Shown piece after piece: positions 7,420-12,771 of a stretch of DNA of 15,597 bases. The notes under the pieces are model-generated. The model saw nothing but the letters and a program-made list of their open reading frames with translations. It was not told where the DNA came from and searched no databases. The position numbers and the translations under genes were made by a program. Each line of letters starts with the position of its first letter. Positions within the stretch are counted from its first letter, which is position 1. This stretch comes from CAZKGE01 sp964541695 (GTDB taxonomy: Bacteria > Bacillota > Clostridia > Christensenellales > CAG-138): assembly GCA_964541695.1 (NCBI GenBank), contig CAZIRB010000051.1, forward strand, positions 1-15,597, in the 5' to 3' direction.

Positions 7420-7452
7420 ATCTTAATTTCCCCGTGTGGCATAATCATGGCA
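7420..7452 (-). promoter_or_regulatory. Predicted OmpR/PhoB-class activated promoter for the exporter operon
   Basis: On the minus strand a direct repeat TGCCA-N6-TGCCA (7437-7452, 11-bp period) is followed by an 11-nt gap and then TAAGAT (7420-7425, 4/6 to TATAAT). There is no recognisable -35 box. Direct repeats with one-turn period standing 10-11 nt before a -10 box are the standard layout for PhoB/OmpR-family activators. The start codon of the adaptor is 30 bp further on, with GGGGAGG in between. Confidence 0.6.
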
Positions 7453-7513
7453 TGGAAAGAAAGGATTGTGTAGGTTCCCGGCGAAAGAATTTTGCGGGAA
7501 TACGTTTCGATTT

Positions 7514-7546
7514 TGCCAAGATTATGCCAATATCAACGAATATACT
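7514..7546 (+). promoter_or_regulatory. Predicted OmpR/PhoB-class activated promoter for the surface protein gene
   Basis: The direct repeat TGCCA-N6-TGCCA (7514-7529) stands 11 nt upstream of TATACT (7541-7546). The hexamer at -35 (AAGATT) does not resemble TTGACA. The 16-bp element is the inverted copy of 7437-7452 with 15 of 16 bases identical, and the gap to the -10 is the same length. An imperfect dyad (TTCCCG 7475-7480, CGGGAA 7495-7500) lies between the two elements. Confidence 0.62.
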
Positions 7547-7581
7547 CTGTGATAGAACATCCAAGGAGGCCTGAACGCTCC

Positions 7582-8754
7582 ATGCATCGTCGTTTGTCCA
7601 TCGGTTCCGCCGCCGCGGCGCTTCTGTTCGCCGCCGTCGTACTGCTGTCCCCCGTGCGCGCGGCGCAGGCGGAGACAGTCATCATAAACAGCGCGGATTT
7701 TATCGATTCGATCAATGATCCCGGTGTGACGGAAATCGTTGTTATGGCGAATGTCACGACAACATCCGATCTGACAGTCCGGTCCGGCGTTTCGATCAAG
7801 CTGGGCGCGTTTACGTGGACGATTGCTTCGGGCATCGCGGCGATCAACGGCAGCGTGTCCGGCTCCGTCGCGGTCAATGCGGGCGCGACGGTATTTGTCG
7901 GCGGCTCGGTAACGTCCGTCTCGGGCTTGGGCACGGTCTATGTGCCCGCGAGCAATCTCGGCGGCGCCGCGGCCATACCGGGCCTCGTTTCAGCCGGCGA
8001 CGGCACGGCCGAGTGGGAGCTTGTCACTTATAACGGAAGCTATTGGTGCGCCCCGTCGAATGCCGCGCTGACCGTCGCGTCGGTGACCGCCGGGGGCGAC
8101 ACGCCCGTCACGTACCGCAGCGTCGGCGGCGTCTGGGAGCGCGTCTATACGATCACTTACCGCACCGGCAGCGGCACGAATTCCGCCGGCAATCCGACAA
8201 GCTTTACCGTAAGCGACCTGCCGCTGACGCTCAAGGTCGCCGTTCCCAGCGCGGCGCAGACGGCACAGGGCATCACATTTTTATACTGGTCCGGCGGCGG
8301 CGTCACCGTGACCGCGGCCAATGCGAGCGTTCTTCCGGCCGGCACGGCCTCCGACCAGGTGCTGACCGCCGTGTGGGGCCAGCCCGTCAGCGGCGGTTCC
8401 GGCTCCATGTCCGGCAGCCTCGGCGGGTACTCGCTCGGCGGTTACAGCCTCGGCTCGGGCAGCGGCTCATCCTCCGGCACGGCCACAGATACCGACGACG
8501 AAACGGCCGCCGGCGATACCGCGGCCGACGACACGAGCACGACGCAGACCGTGCGCGTGCGGCAGGCGCGCTCGACCACGCAGGTCGCGTTCGCAAACGG
8601 CACCGCCGCAGATATGGACGCGCCCACCGCGGAGTCCATCCAAAAGAACGATTTTCCGTGGGGCTGGGCCGCCGCGGGCGCCGCGGCGCTTTGCATCGCG
8701 GGCGCCGCGCTCTACGCGCATAAGCACCGCGACGACGACTTCGAGGAGGAGTAA
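7582..8754 (+). CDS. Secreted, C-terminally membrane-anchored surface protein with an InlB-B-repeat-like domain
   Basis: 390 aa. A signal peptide (1-30, cleavage after AQA) is followed by a beta-strand-rich region (31-~150) with regular small/hydrophobic repeats resembling a short beta-helix. Residues ~189-265 match the InlB B-repeat/Flg_new pattern (YTITYRTGSG ... SFTVSDLPLTLKV ... FLYWSGGGV ... LTAVW). A Gly/Ser/Tyr low-complexity linker follows (LGGYSLGGYSLGSGSGS), then a Thr/Asp-rich stretch, one helix (360-379) and a charged cytoplasmic tail (HKHRDDDFEEE). There is no LPxTG motif, so anchoring is by the helix. The start is the ATG at 7582, because AAGGAGG (7563-7569) precedes it and the signal peptide begins there; an upstream TTG at 7492 lies before the predicted promoter. 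It is divergent from the exporter operon and shares its regulatory region. Ligand and function are unknown. Confidence 0.82.
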   Translation: MHRRLSIGSAAAALLFAAVVLLSPVRAAQAETVIINSADFIDSINDPGVTEIVVMANVTTTSDLTVRSGVSIKLGAFTWTIASGIAAINGSVSGSVAVNAGATVFVGGSVTSVSGLGTVYVPASNLGGAAAIPGLVSAGDGTAEWELVTYNGSYWCAPSNAALTVASVTAGGDTPVTYRSVGGVWERVYTITYRTGSGTNSAGNPTSFTVSDLPLTLKVAVPSAAQTAQGITFLYWSGGGVTVTAANASVLPAGTASDQVLTAVWGQPVSGGSGSMSGSLGGYSLGGYSLGSGSGSSSGTATDTDDETAAGDTAADDTSTTQTVRVRQARSTTQVAFANGTAADMDAPTAESIQKNDFPWGWAAAGAAALCIAGAALYAHKHRDDDFEEE

Positions 8755-8761
8755 GGCGGCA

Positions 8762-8801
8762 GGGGACCGGGGACGGGAACGGAGAACGGGAACGGAGAAC
8801 G
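8762..8801. repeat. Short tandem repeat running into an assembly gap
   Basis: A G-rich tract ends with two perfect 13-bp copies of GGGAACGGAGAAC (8775-8800), preceded by related GGGGACC/GGGGACG units. The assembly breaks here, probably because the array continues. Confidence 0.65.
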
Positions 8802-8901
8802 NNNNNNNNNNNNNNNNNNNNNNNNNNNNNNNNNNNNNNNNNNNNNNNNNNNNNNNNNNNNNNNNNNNNNNNNNNNNNNNNNNNNNNNNNNNNNNNNNNN
8901 N
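8802..8901. other. Assembly gap (100 N)
   Basis: One hundred consecutive N between a short tandem tract and composite repeat copy B. The round number suggests a scaffold placeholder; true length and content are unknown. Confidence 0.99.
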
Positions 8902-9008
8902 GAAGCGAAGCGCCCCCCCAGTGAATAAGGAACGAAGCCCAGCGAGACAATTTGGGCTGCCAAAGGGCCCTTGGCCCTTTGGCAGGTGTTTGAGAGGGCC
9001 GCAGCCCG
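8902..9008 (+). repeat. Composite palindromic repeat, copy B
   Basis: It begins GAAGCGAAGCG (module 1 in reverse orientation), runs through AGTGAATAAGGAACGAAG and CAATTTGGG, then palindrome 2 with stem GCCAAAGGGCC/GGCCCTTTGGC (8959-8969 and 8973-8983), and a short GGGC/GCCC palindrome-3 remnant (~8996-9007). The first ~55 bp match copy C, 122 bp downstream, except for one base in a C-run (7 versus 8). Confidence 0.8.
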
Positions 9009-9130
9009 CCGCCAGTGGCGGATGAAGCGAAGCGCCCCCCCCAGTGAATAAGGAACGAAGCCCAGCGAGACAATTTGGGTTTCCAAAGGGGCTAGCCCCT
9101 TTGGTAGGGGTTCGGGGGCAAGGCCCCCGA
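9009..9130 (+). repeat. Composite palindromic repeat, copy C
   Basis: It opens with the small hairpin CCGCC-AGT-GGCGG (9009-9021), then GAAGCGAAGCG (from 9024), palindrome 2 CCAAAGGGGC/GCCCCTTTGG (9083-9092 and 9095-9104) and palindrome 3 TCGGGGGC/GCCCCCGA (9112-9119 and 9123-9130). It is a tandem partner of copy B. Confidence 0.82.
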
Positions 9131-9154
9131 TCGTCCCCATTCCCCTACAAAAAC

Positions 9155-9180
9155 AAAGCCCCGCAATGCGCGGGGCTTTT
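9155..9180. terminator. Intrinsic terminator, probably bidirectional
   Basis: A perfect 10-bp stem AAAGCCCCGC (9155-9164) / GCGGGGCTTT (9170-9179), loop AATGC. On the minus strand it is followed by GTTTTTG, which suits termination of the lipoprotein gene ending at 9203. On the plus strand it ends in CTTTTG, and could stop read-through from the surface-protein side. Confidence 0.8.
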
Positions 9181-9202
9181 GCTTAATCGATCCGATCTCC
9201 GC

Positions 9203-10339
9203 TCAGATGCGCGGAACGAGGAAGCCGCCGCCGGCGAGCGGGAGCGAGCGGCTCGCGAGCCACGCGTTGCCTTCGAGGCTGGAGTCGTAGTACAGCGTAT
9301 TGCCGTTGCCGACGATGTTCGAGAGCGACGCGTCCGCGTCGGTCAAAACGCCGATATTCGTCTCGCCGGTGAGCGTCCAAGTGCTGCCGGCGTCGAGCGA
9401 GACGCTGACGCAGCGGAAATCGTCGGCGACAATATTGCCGGTATAGGCGCTGCCGCCGGTGAGCGCGAGCGTCAATGCGCCCGCGCCGACGGCCAGGTCG
9501 CCGGTGAGCTGCTGCGTCTTGAGCGTGAGCGTGAACGTGCCGCCGCTCATGGAGAGCGGGGTATTGTCGGCGGCGGAGAACAGGCAGTTCTCGAGCGTGA
9601 GCGAACCGGCGCTTTGCGCGCCGTCCTCCGGCGTATACACGATGCCCGAGGCGCCGATGACCTCGCAGCCGGACAGGCTGACGCTGCCCGCGCCGCTGAC
9701 GGAGACGCTGTTGGACAGCGTCGCGCGCAGCTTAGCCTGGCGCAGCGAAACGCCGCCCGCGGCGAATATGGCGGGCGAGGAGCCGCCGTCGGTCGTGACG
9801 TTGCAGTTGGCGCCCGCGATGCTGCCGCCGTCGGCGGCGACGAGGCCCGCGGAGGAGGCGTTGCTCGTGACGATGAACGAATTGTCGAGCTGAATCTGGG
9901 AGTCCGTTCCGACGCTGCTGATGCCGTCGGCGCAGAAGCCGTCGGTCGTGACGGTGGCGTTGCCGAGCGCGATGAACCCGCCGCCGGCCGCGGCGACCGC
10001 CGCGTTAACGCCGCTGAACCGGCAGGCCGACGGATCGGTCGCGTCGCCGGTCTTCTGGATATCGACGTCCGAGAGCGAGATGCGGCCGCCGCCGGTGCAG
10101 AGCACGGCGTTCTCGTCGGGCGAGACGGCCTTGTGCGCGCTGCCCTGCTGCTGAATCTCCTCGCCGTCGGACGAGAACGCGCCGATGCGCGTGAATATCA
10201 CGCCCGGCGAAGCGTTCTGGCCGGGATCGGCGCCGTCCGGGGTTCCGGACGCGGGCGAGGGCGAAGCGTCCCGGCCCATGCGCGCGCAGCCGGCCAACAG
10301 CAGCAGCGCAAGAAACAGGGGGATCGCGCGGAATTTCAT
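9203..10339 (-). CDS. Secreted lipoprotein with a right-handed beta-helix-like repeat domain
   Basis: 378 aa. A lipoprotein signal peptide ends in LAGC (15-18), so Cys18 should be lipidated; a Ser/Pro/Gly/Asp-rich spacer follows. The rest is a repetitive beta-strand pattern with Gly/Ala/Ser/Thr turns (GGGRISLSDVDI, GGGFIALGNATVTTDG, DSQIQLDNSFIVT, GGVSLRQAKLRAT, GSVSLSGCEVIGASG, GSLTLENCLF), ending in a conserved-looking tail (LDAGSTWTLTGETNIGVLTD, GNTLYYDSSLEGNAWL, LPLAGGGFLVP). This is typical of right-handed beta-helix adhesin-like proteins of gut Clostridia, which in my recollection often occur near MacAB-type exporters. Start: AGAGGTGG ribosome site about 10 nt before the ATG. A terminator follows at 9155-9180. 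No clear promoter is seen in the 128-bp gap after the upstream gene, so cotranscription is possible. Confidence 0.82.
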   Translation of the reverse strand: MKFRAIPLFLALLLLAGCARMGRDASPSPASGTPDGADPGQNASPGVIFTRIGAFSSDGEEIQQQGSAHKAVSPDENAVLCTGGGRISLSDVDIQKTGDATDPSACRFSGVNAAVAAAGGGFIALGNATVTTDGFCADGISSVGTDSQIQLDNSFIVTSNASSAGLVAADGGSIAGANCNVTTDGGSSPAIFAAGGVSLRQAKLRATLSNSVSVSGAGSVSLSGCEVIGASGIVYTPEDGAQSAGSLTLENCLFSAADNTPLSMSGGTFTLTLKTQQLTGDLAVGAGALTLALTGGSAYTGNIVADDFRCVSVSLDAGSTWTLTGETNIGVLTDADASLSNIVGNGNTLYYDSSLEGNAWLASRSLPLAGGGFLVPRI

Positions 10340-10467
10340 GATGGTTACCCACCTCTCTTTTCGACTCGTCCGGTATTGGAAGCCGTTGGCTTTTTTCCAG
10401 TATGCCGTCCGTTTATGACTTCAGCGTGTCGCGCGTATGAACAGTTCCAAAACAACGACAGATATTG

Positions 10468-12450
10468 TCATTTATGGAGCAGCCATATATTGCAGTCCGC
10501 CGTGTCGGCGCGTTCATATACGCGGCCGTACGCCGCGGATAAATACGCGGCCAGCTCGTCCGCGCCGCCCGGGCCGTAGCTCATGCCGACGCCCTCCGGC
10601 ACGGACACGATCATATCCGGCAGAAGATCGGGGTGGCGCGCATAGTACGTTTTCAGCCGCTCCGTGTACGGGGAGTGCCACACCGACGGCGTCGCGGGCA
10701 ACAGGTCCGTGCACAGGTAGCCAAACGGCAGCATGGAGGTCATAACGACGCTGCCCGTTTCCGGCGCATAGGTCCGGATCGCGCCGACGACGGACGCGTA
10801 CTGCTCGGCGGAAGCGGCGGTCGTGACGATGCCCTGCGCCGGACCCGCGGCGAGCGCCGTGTCGAGCTTTGTTATCGGCGCGTCGCGGTGCACACCCAAA
10901 ATGCGGAACGCCGATACGCAAAGGAGGGCCGCAAACGCCGCGGCGTACGCGGCCGCGCGGCCAGTGCGCGTTTTCATCGGCAGCGCGCAGCGCGACGCGT
11001 AGAGCACCGTTGCGGCCGAGCACAGGATCAGCGGGAAGCTTGACGCGTAGATGCCCATGTTGGACGACAGGTGCGCGGAAAGCGAGAACGCCGCGCCGAG
11101 CGCGAACAGCAGGATCGACGCGTCGCGCTTTCTTCCGTTTAAAAAGAACAGCGCGGGCGCGAACACCGCAAGTGGCAGCGCAAAGAAGTTGTTCTTGTTG
11201 GCCGAGCCGGTGTCGTAGAACAGCACGCGCGCGAGCATGGCGATAAGCAGCAACGCGCAGGCGACGTACAGGGCACGGCGCAGTTTTTCGCGCGCAATTT
11301 CACGCCGCAGAAGCGGCAGCGCGGCGGCGGCCGCGGTCACGGCGACCAGCGCGTACGCGGCGGGCCCGAGTATCACGAGGATCGTGTGCACGTAGTTCAT
11401 CAGAAGATGCGCGTAATCCGCCGCCGGGTGCGACGGATCGGACAGCAGGAACGGCAGGTTGCTGCGCAGTTCCGCGACCGACGAACGCGCAAAGAAGCCG
11501 ATTAGGAACGCGCCGAGCAGGAGCGCTATGCCAAGCGCGAAGTACAGCGGCGCGCGATTGCGCACGGTCGGGTCGGAGCTTGTTGAGGGCTCCGCTTCGC
11601 GCCACAGTTCGCAAAGGTCGCGGCGCGTTGCGGCTTTCAGCCGCCGCCTTCCGTCCCCTTGCTCACTGGGCCTGCGCCTCGCTTCATCCGCCACAGGCGG
11701 CGCTTGGCGTCGGCCCCTCAAACTCCCGCCAAAGGGGGAAACCCCCTTTGGAAACCCGGCAGGCGGCAAACATTTTCCCTTGGGTTTCCAAAGGGCCCCC
11801 GGCCCTTTGGCAGGGTGCAGGGGCGCCGCCCCTGCAAAAAGCCGGGCCTGCCGCGCGCGGAGCGCGAAATATACCGCAAACACGGGCAAGGTCACGACAA
11901 GCTGCGGGTAACACTGCACCGCGAGCGCGTAGCACGCGCCGGAGAGCGCATACAGCACGCGCGAACGGCCCGGCTTCGCACCCGCTTGGAGCGCGACCGA
12001 CAAAAACAGCAGCAGCACCGGCATGGTGTCGTAGCTGAGGTTCGACAGCGCGAAGTGCGCGAACATCAGCACGAGGCCCGACGCAAGGAACGCGGCGAGC
12101 GGCGCGTAGCGCTTTTTCAGCAAAAAGAACGCGCAGATCGCGCACAGCGTCTGAACCACGCAGAACGCCGTGCGGAAAAACAGGATTACGCCGTCGGTCG
12201 AACCGCCCGAACACAGCAAAAACAGCCGCATCAGCGGCAGCAGCGGCAGCGCCGAGAGCTGGTGGATCTCCCACATATCCGAAAACAGGCGGCTGCCCAG
12301 CGCGAGCCGGTAGGTCAGCGCCGTATAGTAGGTCTCGTCCGACCAGTCGAAGCCGTAGCGGCAGCGCCAGACCAGCGCCGCGCCCATGACAAGGAACGCA
12401 GCCAGGTACGGCAGGCTGCCGCGTATCGATTGTTTCGGCGGTTGCTCCAT
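10468..12450 (-). CDS. GT-C-like polytopic membrane protein (putative lipid-linked-sugar glycosyltransferase) carrying an in-frame repeat insertion
   Basis: 660 aa with about ten or more hydrophobic helices. The first outer loop contains GFDWSDETYYT (33-43), like the acidic catalytic loop of GT-C (PMT/GT39/GT83-type) transferases, and RLALGSRLFSDMWEIHQ fits the same region. The C-terminal ~130 residues are a soluble outer domain. GT-C enzymes move sugars from polyprenyl-phosphate donors; the donor here could be the product of a GT2 enzyme like that at 643. Residues ~206-266 (bases 11655-11836) are encoded by composite repeat copy D, and hydrophilic residues to ~292 may belong to the same insert; it falls between two membrane segments and keeps the frame open. 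The start is the ATG at 12450; the frame stays open upstream through repeat copy E, but a promoter at 12458-12486 makes 12450 the natural start, giving an almost leaderless message. Confidence 0.82.
   Translation of the reverse strand: MEQPPKQSIRGSLPYLAAFLVMGAALVWRCRYGFDWSDETYYTALTYRLALGSRLFSDMWEIHQLSALPLLPLMRLFLLCSGGSTDGVILFFRTAFCVVQTLCAICAFFLLKKRYAPLAAFLASGLVLMFAHFALSNLSYDTMPVLLLFLSVALQAGAKPGRSRVLYALSGACYALAVQCYPQLVVTLPVFAVYFALRARQARLFAGAAPLHPAKGPGALWKPKGKCLPPAGFPKGVSPFGGSLRGRRQAPPVADEARRRPSEQGDGRRRLKAATRRDLCELWREAEPSTSSDPTVRNRAPLYFALGIALLLGAFLIGFFARSSVAELRSNLPFLLSDPSHPAADYAHLLMNYVHTILVILGPAAYALVAVTAAAAALPLLRREIAREKLRRALYVACALLLIAMLARVLFYDTGSANKNNFFALPLAVFAPALFFLNGRKRDASILLFALGAAFSLSAHLSSNMGIYASSFPLILCSAATVLYASRCALPMKTRTGRAAAYAAAFAALLCVSAFRILGVHRDAPITKLDTALAAGPAQGIVTTAASAEQYASVVGAIRTYAPETGSVVMTSMLPFGYLCTDLLPATPSVWHSPYTERLKTYYARHPDLLPDMIVSVPEGVGMSYGPGGADELAAYLSAAYGRVYERADTADCNIWLLHK
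11655..11836. repeat. Composite palindromic repeat, copy D, inside a coding sequence
   Basis: Plus-strand order: module 1 (CCTTGCTCACTGGGCC, then GCGCCTCGCTTCATC and the hairpin CCGCC-ACA-GGCGG), palindrome 2 in reverse orientation (CCAAAGGGGG/CCCCCTTTGG, 11729-11738 and 11742-11751), a spacer, palindrome 2 again in forward orientation (CCAAAGGGCC/GGCCCTTTGG, 11788-11797 and 11801-11810), and palindrome 3 (GCAGGGGC/GCCCCTGC, 11817-11824 and 11828-11835). On the minus strand it is read as protein and contains HPAKGPGALWKPKG and FPKGVSPFGG. Confidence 0.82.
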
Positions 12451-12457
12451 CCTTAGA

Positions 12458-12486
12458 AGTGTAACGTATTTTTGAAAAGAATTCAA
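12458..12486 (-). promoter_or_regulatory. Promoter of the GT-C-like gene, predicting a leaderless transcript
   Basis: On the minus strand TTGAAT (12481-12486), a 17-bp spacer and TACACT (12458-12463). The ATG begins only 7 nt after the -10 box, where the RNA start would normally fall. There is no useful Shine-Dalgarno sequence between them. Confidence 0.6.
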
Positions 12487-12740
12487 CTCGCGAAGGGAGG
12501 GAACGGGGGAGGTACGGGAGTACGTTGAGGGGGGTGGCCACAAACGACCCCCCAAAGGGGGGTAACCCCATGGTAACACAAGGGAAATGGATTGCCGCCA
12601 TGTGGNNNNNNNNNNCGCCAAAGGGGGAGACCCCCTTTGGAAACCCAAGGAAGATGGAGTGCAGCATGTTGGGATTCCCAAGGGACGTGTCCCTTGGGCG
12701 GGGTGCAGGGGCGGCGCCCCTGCGAAAGGGTGGGTTGAAG
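12487..12740. repeat. Composite palindromic repeat, copy E, with bordering tandem tract and small gap
   Basis: A G-rich degenerate tract (12495-12535) is followed by a decayed palindrome 2 (12552-12573), a 10-N gap, palindrome 2 in reverse (CCAAAGGGGG/CCCCCTTTGG, 12618-12627 and 12631-12640), a variant forward palindrome 2 (CCCAAGGGAC/GTCCCTTGGG, 12677-12686 and 12689-12698) and palindrome 3 (GCAGGGGC/GCCCCTGC, 12705-12712 and 12716-12723). It fills most of the space between the insertase fusion (stop at 12772) and the promoter at 12458. No gene is seen here. Confidence 0.8.
12606..12615. other. Assembly gap (10 N)
   Basis: Ten N inside repeat copy E, between two palindrome-2 units. It is probably a local assembly failure at an inverted repeat. 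Confidence 0.99.
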
Positions 12741-12771
12741 GCGGAGCCTCCAACGTATCTCCCGCCGCCCC

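Noticed and set aside
7492..7581. Upstream TTG start extending the surface protein by 30 residues
   Set aside because: It lies before the predicted promoter, lacks a ribosome site, and would put 30 polar residues in front of a normal signal peptide; the ATG at 7582 has AAGGAGG.
8902..9130. CRISPR array suggested by two ~55-bp direct repeats 122 bp apart
   Set aside because: Only two units, the repeats are too long, and the intervening sequence contains family palindromes rather than unique spacers; no cas genes.
9044..10579. 511-codon plus-strand open frame opposite the lipoprotein
   Set aside because: Arg/Ala-rich shadow of the lipoprotein gene, beginning inside repeat copy C; no ribosome site or domain.
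12451..12753. N-terminal extension of the GT-C-like gene through repeat copy E
   Set aside because: The extension translates repeat and gap sequence; the promoter at 12458-12486 and the first hydrophobic segment favour the ATG at 12450.
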